NCBI RefSeq assembly: GCF_002007235.1
Contig: NZ_MUHW01000018.1
Coordinates: forward strand, 1-64,000
Source: Oribacterium sp. C9
GTDB lineage: Bacteria; Bacillota; Clostridia; Lachnospirales; Lachnospiraceae
Direction of reading: 5' to 3'
Length of the DNA stretch: 64,000 bases
Shown here: positions 42,497 through 51,907 of the stretch, one piece after another
How positions within the stretch are numbered: position 1 is the stretch's first letter
Layout: the number at the start of each line of letters is the position of its first letter
Program-made: the position numbers and the translations under genes
The notes under the pieces: generated by a model
Told to the model about the DNA's origin: nothing
What the model saw: only the letters and a program-made list of their open reading frames with translations
The model's database searches: none

Positions 42497-44383
42497 ATGT
42501 TACTTGATGATATATATGGACCGGAAGATCTGAAAGGGCTGGATGAACAGCAGCTTAATCAGCTTGCGTCCGAAATCAGACAATTTATTATAGAGAAGAC
42601 CTCGGAGTGTGGAGGACATCTTGCATCAAATCTTGGTGTGGTTGATCTGACTATAGGTATATACAGAGCTCTTGAGCTTCCTAAGGACAAAGTGGTCTGG
42701 GATGTGGGACATCAGGCATATACTCATAAGATATTATCGGGGCGAAAAGATAATTTTGACGGTCTGAGAAAGTATCATGGTATGAGCGGATTTCCCAAGC
42801 GCTCTGAAAGCCCATATGACTGTTTCGGCACAGGACACAGTTCTACATCCATATCGGCGGGGCTCGGTATAGCGGCAGCCAGAGATATCAAGGGTGAAAA
42901 ATACACAGTTGTATCTGTTATAGGAGATGGAGCTCTTACCGGAGGTCTCGCCTATGAGGGACTTAATAATGCTTCCCGCATGAAAAAGAATTTCATCATA
43001 GTTCTCAATGACAACAACATGTCTATATCCCAGAATGTGGGTGGTATCTCAAAGTATCTTAACGGTATCAGATCTGCAAAGGGATACAACAGGCTAAAGG
43101 TTGATGTGGGCGGGACACTTCTGAAGCTTCCTTTAGTTGGAGAAAAGCTTGTCAAGCACATACAGCAGGCAAAGAATTCAATTAAACAGCTTGTTATCCC
43201 GGGTATGTTCTTTGAGGATATGGGTATAACATATCTCGGACCTATAGACGGTCATAATATAAAAGAGGTTGAGAGAACCATAAATGAGGCGAAGAAGATA
43301 GATCATGCAGTTATAGTTCATGTACTTACACAAAAGGGTAAGGGCTATAAGCCTGCAGAAAGATATCCATCCAGGTATCACGGTGTTTCTCCTTTCGATA
43401 TTCACTCAGGTAAGCCTATATCCAATAAGGGTAAAACCTATACTGAGTATTTTTCCGATAAGATCTGCGAGCTTGCAAAGGGGGACAAGAAGATCGTTGC
43501 CATAACTGCGGCCATGCCTGACGGAACCGGTCTGAGCAGATTTGCACACGATTTTCCAAACCGCTTTTTTGATGTAGGAATCGCGGAACAGCATGCTGTG
43601 ACCTGTGCGGCAGGAATGGCATCCAATGGTCTGAAGCCCGTCATAGCTGTGTATTCCAGCTTTTTACAGAGAGCATATGACCAGATAGTTCATGATGTAT
43701 GTCTCCAGAAGCTGCCGGTTGTTTTCTGTATAGACAGAGCCGGACTTGTAGGTTCAGACGGTGAAACTCATCAGGGTATTTTTGATTACAGTTACCTCAC
43801 ATCTATTCCGCATATGTCGGTCATGGCACCAAAGAATGCACATGAGCTTGAGATGATGATGGAATTTGCCATGAAATATCCGCTGCCAGTAAGTATAAGG
43901 TATCCAAGAGGAGTGGCTTATCAGGGCTTAAGTGAGTTTTCATCACCAATAGAATTCGGGAAGGCTGAAATGCTGTTCAAGGGCGAAAAGATCGCTCTTC
44001 TTGCAGCAGGCTCCATGGTTTCGACAGCAGAACATATACGTGATAAAGCCATGAAGAGAGGCTATGATCTTACTCTTGTTAATGCAAGATTTGTAAAACC
44101 TATAGATACCGATATGCTTGATCTCCTTTCACTTGATCATGAGGTGATCGTCACATTGGAAGAGAATGTAAAGCAGGGCGGTTTCGGCATACAGGTTGAA
44201 AGCTACATTCTGGAGAATCACCCGGAGGTGAAGGTGGTGACCATAACTCTTCCGGATAAGTATGTGGAGCATGGAGATGTAACAAAGCTTCGTGAAGGAC
44301 TCGGAATAGACAGTGAATCCATCATGAAACTTTTAAACGAAAAAGGAATAATAGATTTTGGGTCTGATGATCGGACTGTATGA
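42497..44383 (+). CDS. dxs: 1-deoxy-D-xylulose-5-phosphate synthase
   Basis: Makes DXP from pyruvate and glyceraldehyde 3-phosphate with thiamine pyrophosphate, the entry to the MEP pathway and also the thiazole moiety. The TPP-binding motif GDGALTGGLAYEGLNNA begins near residue 143. FGTGHSSTSISAGLGIA and DRAGLVGSDGETHQGIFDYS are intact, and the C-terminal transketolase domain ends in LEENVKQGGFGIQVESY. Full length at 628 aa. It follows ispA by 21 bases. Confidence 0.97.
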   Translation: MLLDDIYGPEDLKGLDEQQLNQLASEIRQFIIEKTSECGGHLASNLGVVDLTIGIYRALELPKDKVVWDVGHQAYTHKILSGRKDNFDGLRKYHGMSGFPKRSESPYDCFGTGHSSTSISAGLGIAAARDIKGEKYTVVSVIGDGALTGGLAYEGLNNASRMKKNFIIVLNDNNMSISQNVGGISKYLNGIRSAKGYNRLKVDVGGTLLKLPLVGEKLVKHIQQAKNSIKQLVIPGMFFEDMGITYLGPIDGHNIKEVERTINEAKKIDHAVIVHVLTQKGKGYKPAERYPSRYHGVSPFDIHSGKPISNKGKTYTEYFSDKICELAKGDKKIVAITAAMPDGTGLSRFAHDFPNRFFDVGIAEQHAVTCAAGMASNGLKPVIAVYSSFLQRAYDQIVHDVCLQKLPVVFCIDRAGLVGSDGETHQGIFDYSYLTSIPHMSVMAPKNAHELEMMMEFAMKYPLPVSIRYPRGVAYQGLSEFSSPIEFGKAEMLFKGEKIALLAAGSMVSTAEHIRDKAMKRGYDLTLVNARFVKPIDTDMLDLLSLDHEVIVTLEENVKQGGFGIQVESYILENHPEVKVVTITLPDKYVEHGDVTKLREGLGIDSESIMKLLNEKGIIDFGSDDRTV

Positions 44384-44472
44384 TCACCATAAATGCCACT
44401 GATTTATGATCATTCAAAGATCATTCATGTGTTTTTATAAGTAACGGATCCATATCGATCGAGGAATAGATT

Positions 44473-45303
44473 TTGAAAAAAGAAAGACTTGATGTGTTAC
44501 TTGTCAACAGAGGTCTGGCCGAGTCTAGAGAGAAGGCCAAGCGTACCATCATGGCAGGTATCGTTTATGTAAACGGACAAAAAGAAGATAAAGCAGGAAC
44601 TACCTTTGATCCTGAAGTGCCTATAGAAGTGAGAGGGAATGTTCTTCCCTATGTTTCAAGAGGTGGATTGAAGCTTGAGAAAGCCATAAAGGAGTTCGGA
44701 GTATCATGTGACGGGAAGGTATGTCTCGATATAGGAGCCAGTACCGGAGGTTTCACAGACTGTATGCTTCAGAACGGTGCGGTGAAGGTTTTTGCCATAG
44801 ATGTAGGGCATGGTCAGCTTGACTGGAAGCTTCGTAATGATGAACGTGTTGTCTGCATGGAAAAGACCAATATCCGCTATGTAAAGCCTGAGGATCTTGG
44901 AGAAACCGCAAGTCTTGTGTCCATTGATGTAAGCTTTATAAGCCTGCAGCTTGTTCTGCCTGTTGTTAAAACACTGATAGCTGATGACTGTCAGGTTGTA
45001 TGTCTTATAAAGCCTCAGTTTGAAGCCGGCAGAGATCAGGTAGGAAAGAAGGGCGTAGTAAGGGATAAGAAGGTACATGTGGAGGTCATCGAAAAGACCC
45101 TGTCATTTGCATATTCCATTGGCTACGAGCTGAAGGGACTGACCTTCAGTCCTATAAAGGGACCTGAAGGAAATATAGAGTATCTTGCAGAGCTGATGCT
45201 TAGAAAAGATGCAGAGGCAGGAGAAGATACAGATCTCCTCTGGATACATGATATGGCTGAAAAGACTGTAAACGCATCACACGATATGCTGGATGTGAAA
45301 TGA
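44473..45303 (+). CDS. tlyA: TlyA family rRNA 2'-O-methyltransferase
   Basis: A 276-residue TlyA-type RNA methyltransferase. An S4 RNA-binding domain (RLDVLLVNRGLAESREKAKR, about 1-62) is followed by an FtsJ-like SAM domain (CLDIGASTGGFTDCMLQNGA, IDVGHGQLDWKLRND, SIDVSFISLQLVL). Mycobacterial TlyA methylates cytidines in 16S and 23S rRNA; the target here is inferred. The start is TTG 44473, 7 bases after a GAGGAAT site; no ATG is better placed. It sits between dxs and nadK, as in many Firmicutes. Confidence 0.93.
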   Translation: MKKERLDVLLVNRGLAESREKAKRTIMAGIVYVNGQKEDKAGTTFDPEVPIEVRGNVLPYVSRGGLKLEKAIKEFGVSCDGKVCLDIGASTGGFTDCMLQNGAVKVFAIDVGHGQLDWKLRNDERVVCMEKTNIRYVKPEDLGETASLVSIDVSFISLQLVLPVVKTLIADDCQVVCLIKPQFEAGRDQVGKKGVVRDKKVHVEVIEKTLSFAYSIGYELKGLTFSPIKGPEGNIEYLAELMLRKDAEAGEDTDLLWIHDMAEKTVNASHDMLDVK

Positions 45304-45403
45304 GCCTGTATCATTACGGGTCAAAAACCATAGAGAAAACATTGTTTCAAAACAGTATCTGAGATTCGGATATGTATAAAGTGAGAGAACATAGAGACAG
45401 GAC

Positions 45404-46222
45404 ATGAGAGTAACATTAGTTGTTAACACCAGAAAACCAGAAGCACTGGAATTTAAAAATATCATAGAAAAGCATCTGATTTCAAAAGGAGTCAAGGTAA
45501 ATTCACTTTTGATAGAAAATTACTCCAGAGACGACTTCTTCGATGCAGATGCCATAGTCAGCATCGGCGGTGACGGTACCATGCTCAGGATAGCAGGAGT
45601 ACTGCGTGGACAGGATACTCCTATTCTTGGAGTCAATGCCGGACATCTGGGATATCTCACTGAAGTATCCAAAAAGGAGCAGATACCAGGAGCATTGGAC
45701 AGACTTATAAAGCATGATTACATTCGTGATGTAAGAACCATGCTTCACGGAAGTGTCAGAAGAAACGGTGAAGTCATCATGAGAGACACCGCTCTTAATG
45801 AGATACTGGTCAGCCGCCGCAACGGAATAAGTGTCATGAGGTTCGCAGTCACCTGTGACGGTCGTGAGCTTAGCAATTACATTTCCGACGGTATCATATT
45901 TGCAACGCCGACAGGATCTACAGCTTACAATCTTTCTGCCGGAGGTCCCATCGTGGCACCTTCGTCACCAGTTATAGTTATGACGCCTGTCTGTGCTCAC
46001 AGCACCAACAGCAGACCTGTAGTTCTTTCGGATTCCAGCCGCATTCAGGTCAGGGTCGATTCTGATAATGAGGTGGTAGCCTTTGATGGTGAGCATATCT
46101 TTGATCTGGAAAAGGGAGATATAGTTACTGTCAGAAAGGCAAATGAAATGACAACGCTCATCAAGTTACGGGAAGGAAGCTTTCTGGAAACATTGAAAAA
46201 CAAGATGGACAGCGAAAGATAG
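45404..46222 (+). CDS. nadK: NAD kinase
   Basis: Phosphorylates NAD to NADP with ATP or polyphosphate. The family motif GGDGT (55-59) is clear, followed by GVNAGHLGYLTEV and the NE-type block LNEILVSRRNGISVM with DGIIFATPTGSTAYNLSAGG. 272 aa. It follows tlyA by 100 bases and precedes argR by 20. Confidence 0.96.
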   Translation: MRVTLVVNTRKPEALEFKNIIEKHLISKGVKVNSLLIENYSRDDFFDADAIVSIGGDGTMLRIAGVLRGQDTPILGVNAGHLGYLTEVSKKEQIPGALDRLIKHDYIRDVRTMLHGSVRRNGEVIMRDTALNEILVSRRNGISVMRFAVTCDGRELSNYISDGIIFATPTGSTAYNLSAGGPIVAPSSPVIVMTPVCAHSTNSRPVVLSDSSRIQVRVDSDNEVVAFDGEHIFDLEKGDIVTVRKANEMTTLIKLREGSFLETLKNKMDSER

Positions 46223-46241
46223 ATAACAGAGGGGAGCTGAG

Positions 46242-46691
46242 ATGAAGAAATCAAGGCATCAAAAGATCATAGAGCTGGTGGGAAGGATGCGTATAGGCAC
46301 CCAGGAGGAGCTTGCGGATATTCTCAACAGAGAAGGCTACAAGGTTACTCAGGCCACGGTTTCCCGTGATATAAAAGAGCTTAAGCTCAGTAAAGTTACA
46401 GGAAATGATGGCAGCCAGTACTATCAGATCATAGAAAAGGAGGAACAGGTATATTCTGAAAAGTATATACGTGTTCTGAGAGAGGCTCTCATGAGTATGG
46501 ATACTGCAGGTAATCTGCTGGTCATCCGTACCATGGCAGGTATGGCCAATGCGGTTGCTGCAGCATTGGACCAGTTCAGACTTGAAAAGATCGTCGGTAC
46601 TCTCGCCGGAGACGATACCATCATGTGCGCAATGAAAAATGCACAGGATGCACTGGATGTAAAGAATCGTATCCAGGAAATAATGGAATAA
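46242..46691 (+). CDS. argR: arginine repressor ArgR
   Basis: The arginine-responsive regulator, a hexamer that binds ARG boxes. A 149-residue protein with an N-terminal winged helix (RHQKIIELVGRMRIGTQEEL, then NREGYKVTQATVSRDIKELK) and the C-terminal oligomerisation/arginine-binding domain ending VGTLAGDDTIMCAMKN, whose GDDT holds arginine. It has a GAGGGGAG-type site. The arg genes at 19-26 kb with their ARG-box-like sites are likely targets. Its place between nadK and recN is typical for Firmicutes. Confidence 0.96.
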   Translation: MKKSRHQKIIELVGRMRIGTQEELADILNREGYKVTQATVSRDIKELKLSKVTGNDGSQYYQIIEKEEQVYSEKYIRVLREALMSMDTAGNLLVIRTMAGMANAVAAALDQFRLEKIVGTLAGDDTIMCAMKNAQDALDVKNRIQEIME

Positions 46692-46780
46692 CAACATTTA
46701 CCGGATGATAAGGACAACAAAGGAGACAAGAGCCCTCCTGGCATAATATGGGGCTTTGTTCCCGGAAAAGAGGAGACAAA

Positions 46781-48436
46781 ATGCTATATCATCTACATGT
46801 AAAAGATCTTGCACTTATAGAGTCGGCAGAAGTTGAATTCGGTGAAGGACTGAATATACTTACCGGTGAGACCGGTGCCGGAAAGTCCATACTTATCGGT
46901 TCCATCAATCTTTGTCTTGGATCAAAGGCAAACAAGGATATGATCAGAAACGGTAAGGAATTCGGATTTGTGGAGATAGTGTTCGGCGATCTTTCCGAGC
47001 ATCAGGAAGAGCTTCTTCGAGAGCTTGATGTGGAGCCGGAGGACGGTCAGATCATTATCAAGAGAAAGATCTCAAATACGAGATCCGAGATAAAAATAAA
47101 TGATGAAACGGTAACTCTGTCAAAGCTCCGTAGGGTGGCAGAGCTGCTTATAGATATTCATGGACAGCATGAACATCAGTCACTTTTAAGAGACGGTTAC
47201 CATCTGAAGGTTTTGGATGATTTTCAGCAAAAAGAGACTGGTGTTCTTCGTGTATCTGTGTCTGAAAAGTACCATGAATATACTGAACTCAGGGAAAAGC
47301 TCAGCAGCTTCGATATGGATGAAGGACAGCGCCAGAGAGAACTTGATTTTCTGAAGTTTGAGATAGAGGATATCGAAAAGGCAGAACTGAAGGAAGGCGA
47401 AGAGGAGGAACTGGCACAGAGATATAAAAAATATCAGAATATTCAAAAAATATACGGTTCGGTACAAAAGGCCAGAGCCATCATGGATGAGATAGATCTT
47501 TCTTCTGCCATCAGGTCTATTCAGGATGCACTTAATTATGACGATTCACTTCAGAATATCAGTGACAGTCTTTATGATCTTCAGACTATATCGGAAGATA
47601 CGGTGAGGGAGCTGGATCATTATCTCGATAGAAATGATTTTGATGAAGAGGATTTTCAGGAAGTAACAGAACGCCTTGATTACATCCGTGGTATTATGGC
47701 AAAGTACGGCGGTACAGTGGAAAAGACAGAGGCAGCACTCGTTGAGAAGCAGGAGAGACTCAGGGAGCTGGAAGATTATGACGAAAACAGATCAAAGTGC
47801 CAGAAGAAGCTGAAAAAAGCAGAAGAAGAGCTTATGAAGCTCTGCGGTGAGCTTACCGAATCCCGTAAGAAGGGCGCGAAGCTACTCTGCACGAAGATAC
47901 GTTCGGAGATGACTGAGATGGGATTTCTGGATGTAAAATTCGATATGGATTTCAGTAGTCTTAGAGAACCATCTTCCAATGGTATCGATGATGTGCATTT
48001 CGTTGTGAGCCTTAACCCGGGTGAACCGGTGAGACCTCTGAGTGAGGTGGCATCGGGAGGTGAGCTCAGCCGTATCATGCTTTCCATAAAGACTGTGCTT
48101 GCTGATACAGATGAGATCCCTACACTGATATTCGATGAGGTAGATACCGGTATTTCCGGTAGAACAGCCGAAAAGGTTTCTGAGAAGTTGAAGAAGATAG
48201 CATTATCACATCAGGTGATACTCATAACTCATTTACCTCAGATCGCCGCAAAGGCTAATAATCATTACTGTATAGAAAAGCTTGCAGAAGAGGGACACAC
48301 TCATACAAACATCAGAAGACTCGATACTGACGAATCCGTCATGGAACTTGCCAGACTGCTGGCAGGAGGAAAGGTTACTGATGCAGTTCTTGCAAATGCC
48401 AGAGAGCTTAAAAACCTTGCTAAGGATGCTTTGTAG
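46781..48436 (+). CDS. recN: DNA repair protein RecN
   Basis: An SMC-like ATPase that helps join double-strand break ends. Walker A GETGAGKS (29-36), two coiled-coil arms (for example QRYKKYQNIQKIYGSVQKAR) and the ABC signature LSEVASGGELSRIMLSIKTV with Walker B LIFDEVDTGISG. 551 aa, full length. ATG 46781 follows AGAGGAGAC; the upstream in-frame ATG 46748 lacks one. The last gene of the asp23-to-recN cluster. Confidence 0.96.
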   Translation: MLYHLHVKDLALIESAEVEFGEGLNILTGETGAGKSILIGSINLCLGSKANKDMIRNGKEFGFVEIVFGDLSEHQEELLRELDVEPEDGQIIIKRKISNTRSEIKINDETVTLSKLRRVAELLIDIHGQHEHQSLLRDGYHLKVLDDFQQKETGVLRVSVSEKYHEYTELREKLSSFDMDEGQRQRELDFLKFEIEDIEKAELKEGEEEELAQRYKKYQNIQKIYGSVQKARAIMDEIDLSSAIRSIQDALNYDDSLQNISDSLYDLQTISEDTVRELDHYLDRNDFDEEDFQEVTERLDYIRGIMAKYGGTVEKTEAALVEKQERLRELEDYDENRSKCQKKLKKAEEELMKLCGELTESRKKGAKLLCTKIRSEMTEMGFLDVKFDMDFSSLREPSSNGIDDVHFVVSLNPGEPVRPLSEVASGGELSRIMLSIKTVLADTDEIPTLIFDEVDTGISGRTAEKVSEKLKKIALSHQVILITHLPQIAAKANNHYCIEKLAEEGHTHTNIRRLDTDESVMELARLLAGGKVTDAVLANARELKNLAKDAL

Positions 48437-48565
48437 GAAGTATAATAATATGTGTCAATGGGTGTAAATTTATTACCTTTCAACGATGATTTTCACTTAT
48501 TGCTTTCAATACATCATGAGATTTCTTGAATACGGAACTAAATTATGAGTGGGAGGCTGTATAAA

Positions 48566-50011
48566 ATGAAAAATGTATTGATGCTTGCATCGGAAGCTGT
48601 ACCTTTTATAAAAACTGGAGGATTGGCTGACGTTGTTGGTTCACTTCCAAAAACCATTGATAAGAGATACTATGATTGCCGCGTTATGATTCCCAAGTAT
48701 ATGTGCATACCATGGGAGTGGCGACAGAAAATGGAGTATGTGACACATTTTTACATGGATTATCTCGGTCAGTCCCGCTATGTTGGTGTACTCAAGTACG
48801 AACAGGATGGTGTTACATATTATTTTATAGATAATGAATCCTATTTTTCAGGTGATCGTCCATATGGTGACTGGTATTGGGATCTGGAGAAGTTCAGCTT
48901 TTTCTGCTATGCAGCACTTTCCGCATTACCGCTTCTGAACTGGCATCCTGATCTGATTCATTGCCATGACTGGCAGACCGGTCTCATACCTGTACTGCTT
49001 CATGACAAATTTGCCGGCGGCGAGTTTTACCGCTCCATCAAATCAGTCATAACTATACATAATCTCAAGTTCCAGGGAGTATGGGATGTGAAGACCATTC
49101 AGAGATTTACACAGTTAAGTGATTACTATTTCACTGCGGATAAGCTCGAGTGTAAGAAGGATGGAAATCTGTTAAAGGGTGGTATAGTTTATGCTGATGC
49201 CATCACTACTGTTTCAGATACGTATGCGGAAGAGATCAAGATGCCTTTCTATGGAGAAGGACTCGATGGACTTTTAAGAGCGAGAGAGCATGATCTCAGA
49301 GGTATAGTAAACGGAATTGATTATGATGAGTGGAATCCCGACACCGATAAGTACCTTGTCAAGAATTACAATGCCAAGAATTTCAGAAAAGAAAAGGCTA
49401 AGAATAAAAAGGCGCTTCAGGAAGACTGGGGCATGGAAGTCGATCCTGGAAAGATGATGATCGGAATCGTTTCCCGCCTTACCGATCAGAAGGGACTTGA
49501 TCTTGTGGAGTGCATCATGGATGAGCTCTGTCAGGACAACATTCAGTTCGTTGTACTTGGAACGGGTGATGAAAAGTATGAGAATATGTTCCGACACTAT
49601 GACTGGAAGTACCATCACAAGGTATCAGCTCAGATCTATTATTCCAATGCTATAAGTCATAAGATGTATGCTGCATGTGATGCATACCTTATGCCTTCAC
49701 TGTTTGAGCCTTGCGGACTTTCACAGCTCATAGCTTTGAGATACGGAACTATACCTATCGTAAGAGAGACCGGCGGACTTAAAGATACGGTTGAACCTTT
49801 CAACGAGTACGAAGATAAGGGTACAGGTTTTTCATTTACCAATTACAATGCTCATGAGATGCTTAACACCATCCGATATGCCGAAAAGATCTATTATGAC
49901 CGTAAGAGGGATTGGAATAAGATGGTGGATCGAGCCATGGCTACAGACTACTCTTGGAGAACTTCAGCCATGAAGTATCAGGAACTTTATGATTGGTTGA
50001 TAGGATATTGA
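48566..50011 (+). CDS. glgA: glycogen/starch synthase
   Basis: Extends alpha-1,4-glucan chains from ADP-glucose. A GT5 enzyme with the ADP-glucose motif KTGGLADVVGSLPK (from residue 16) and the C-terminal region LMPSLFEPCGLSQLIALRYG with RETGGLKDTVEPF. 481 aa. ATG 48566 follows GGGAGG by 9 bases; ATG 48545 would contain that site. No glgB, glgC or glgP is nearby. Confidence 0.95.
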   Translation: MKNVLMLASEAVPFIKTGGLADVVGSLPKTIDKRYYDCRVMIPKYMCIPWEWRQKMEYVTHFYMDYLGQSRYVGVLKYEQDGVTYYFIDNESYFSGDRPYGDWYWDLEKFSFFCYAALSALPLLNWHPDLIHCHDWQTGLIPVLLHDKFAGGEFYRSIKSVITIHNLKFQGVWDVKTIQRFTQLSDYYFTADKLECKKDGNLLKGGIVYADAITTVSDTYAEEIKMPFYGEGLDGLLRAREHDLRGIVNGIDYDEWNPDTDKYLVKNYNAKNFRKEKAKNKKALQEDWGMEVDPGKMMIGIVSRLTDQKGLDLVECIMDELCQDNIQFVVLGTGDEKYENMFRHYDWKYHHKVSAQIYYSNAISHKMYAACDAYLMPSLFEPCGLSQLIALRYGTIPIVRETGGLKDTVEPFNEYEDKGTGFSFTNYNAHEMLNTIRYAEKIYYDRKRDWNKMVDRAMATDYSWRTSAMKYQELYDWLIGY

Positions 50012-50017
50012 TTTTAG

Positions 50018-50485
50018 ATGAATTTTTTTGAAGAATTACTCAGTAACTATATGCTCACAACGGCTGTCTCATCCTGGCTGGCAGCTCAGGTGATAAAAAC
50101 AGCTATAGATGCATATTTCAACAAAGGGATAAACTGGGAGAGGATGACAGGTTCGGGAGGTATGCCCTCCAGCCATTCCTCCTTTGTGGTATCCATAGCT
50201 ACAGCTGCCGCACTTCAATATGGTATAGCTTCATCTATGTTTGCTGTGTGCTTTGCTCTGGCAAGTGTTGTTATGTATGATGCAACGGGAGTCAGGAGAG
50301 AGACTGGTAAACAGGCTGTTCTTCTGAACAAGATATTGGAGGATAATCCTTTCAACTGGAGACCGGAGGAGTTTGAAATGAAGCTAAAGGAGTACGTAGG
50401 TCACACTCCTTTACAGGTTTTCATGGGAGCACTTCTGGGGATAGGCATGGCATTTCTGGTGAAAAGTCATTACCCATGGATATGA
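50018..50485 (+). CDS. divergent PAP2 (DUF212) family membrane protein
   Basis: A 155-residue membrane protein with three to four hydrophobic segments and the DUF212 / divergent-PAP2 signature TGSGGMPSSHSSFVVSIATA, then VVMYDATGVRRETGKQA. The pattern recalls acid phosphatase/vanadium-haloperoxidase sites (SHS and a later DA/R region), so a lipid-phosphate phosphatase role is possible but unproven. It begins 6 bases after glgA, which does not itself suggest a role. Confidence 0.87.
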   Translation: MNFFEELLSNYMLTTAVSSWLAAQVIKTAIDAYFNKGINWERMTGSGGMPSSHSSFVVSIATAAALQYGIASSMFAVCFALASVVMYDATGVRRETGKQAVLLNKILEDNPFNWRPEEFEMKLKEYVGHTPLQVFMGALLGIGMAFLVKSHYPWI

Positions 50486-50572
50486 GGCTGAAACGGAATT
50501 AAAGTAGCAGACATATAAGTGTCTGTGAGTCAGATATTGTATGAGGGAAGACCTTATGCAATAGAGGAGCTT

Positions 50573-51553
50573 ATGATTTTTAGAAAGTTTTTTAAAACAA
50601 CAGTAACCTTACTGAGCTGCATGCTTTTGGCGTGCAGCTTAGTTTCGTGTAAGGGTGTAGAGATAACAGGAAAAACAGAGGATGTTGAAGGCTATTCTGA
50701 GGCTGAATGCAGAATAGTTATAGGATCTGAAAGAAACAGATATCAAAATGCCCTTGGATCAAATATATGGAATCTGCCGGTGGAAAATCAGCATGAATCC
50801 ACATATGGTCCCTATTTTGTTTCCAGAATCAAAGAATTTCTTCAGGATATAAAGACTCTTAATCTTCTGGCTGCGAGAACGGGTATCATCGCAACTTCAA
50901 CTGAAATGGATAAAATACGAACCATATCCAATGAATTCTATGACAGCCTGACACCGGAAGATATAGAATTTATGGGTGGTTGCACCGTTGATGACGTGGT
51001 ACACATGTATACAGAGTATTTTCTTGCCTGCAAGACGGCGGACTATCTGATATCGGATGCTGATCTCGAAGTATCGGATGCCGAGGTAAAGGTCATAAAG
51101 ATACAGGAGATAGAGTGCTCGGACAGTGCCGAAGCATATAAACTCCTTGAGCTTGTCAATGTCGAAGGTGCAAGTTTTCAGTACTACGCGAGACAGAACA
51201 GTGAAAATCCGGAAATAGAGAGAACTGTTTCAAAATCAGATAAGACGGATGCCATAAGTACAGCTGCATTTAAGCTTGAAGAGGGTCAGATTTCTGACAT
51301 TATCGAAGAAAACGGTAAGTACTATATCATAAAGGTCATAGATGCCTATGATGAAGATGCTACTCTCGCCATGAAGAAAAAGCTGGAAACAGTACTTAAA
51401 TCAAAAGCCTTTTTTGATGAGTACGGCGAGTATAAGGAGCAGCATATAGTCAGATTCAGAGAACCCTTTTGGGAAAGGATCGATCTGAATGAATACAGCG
51501 AGAGTAAAGCGGATAATTTCTTTTCACTTTTTAATGAAAATATAAACTTTTGA
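50573..51553 (+). CDS. parvulin-type peptidyl-prolyl isomerase lipoprotein (SurA/PrsA-like)
   Basis: A 326-residue lipoprotein: N-terminal hydrophobic segment with lipobox LVSC (Cys about 24). A helical SurA/trigger-factor-like part follows (to about 160). Then comes a parvulin-like part: IQEIECSDSAEAYKLLELVN, with AAFKLEEGQISDIIEENGKYYI near residue 240, the typical end of the PPIase core. It probably folds secreted proteins, but several residues of canonical parvulins are not obvious. ATG 50573 has AGAGGAG. A terminator follows. Confidence 0.82.
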   Translation: MIFRKFFKTTVTLLSCMLLACSLVSCKGVEITGKTEDVEGYSEAECRIVIGSERNRYQNALGSNIWNLPVENQHESTYGPYFVSRIKEFLQDIKTLNLLAARTGIIATSTEMDKIRTISNEFYDSLTPEDIEFMGGCTVDDVVHMYTEYFLACKTADYLISDADLEVSDAEVKVIKIQEIECSDSAEAYKLLELVNVEGASFQYYARQNSENPEIERTVSKSDKTDAISTAAFKLEEGQISDIIEENGKYYIIKVIDAYDEDATLAMKKKLETVLKSKAFFDEYGEYKEQHIVRFREPFWERIDLNEYSESKADNFFSLFNENINF

Positions 51554-51630
51554 TCTCCGGAATTTCCTTCAGTTGAAAAGCAGAACAAGAAATAAAATAA
51601 AATTTTATAATTAGACAAATCCTTATAAAA

Positions 51631-51685
51631 CAGGGCAAAAGAATTGAAATTTTGTTCAAAATTTTAATTCTCTTGCCTTGTTTTT
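51631..51685 (+). terminator. terminator after the PPIase-like gene
   Basis: A long stem, about 22 bp with wobbles (CAGGGCAAAAGAATTG on the left, CTCTTGCCTTG on the right), with a short loop and five T at 51681-51685. Confidence 0.85.
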
Positions 51686-51788
51686 ATGCAGATTTTTAAT
51701 TTGAAATATTTATAGCAAAACACAACGCTTATTATGTACAAAATAAAAATTATTTTTAATGCATATTACACAGATAATGATTTTTTTA

Positions 51789-51817
51789 TTGAAAACAATT
51801 TGATTAGAAACTACAAT
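51789..51817 (+). promoter_or_regulatory. promoter of cstA
   Basis: TTGAAA (51789-51794), 17-base spacer, TACAAT (51812-51817), in a very AT-rich stretch; leader about 85 bases. With the terminator at 51631 this accounts for the 354-base gap before cstA. Confidence 0.7.
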
Positions 51818-51907
51818 AAATACGGAACAATTAATAAAGATTTTATAAAGTGTTATCCGGTCAATAACATTTTATAAAATCAATGCCCATAATTAGGGAG
51901 GTTATGT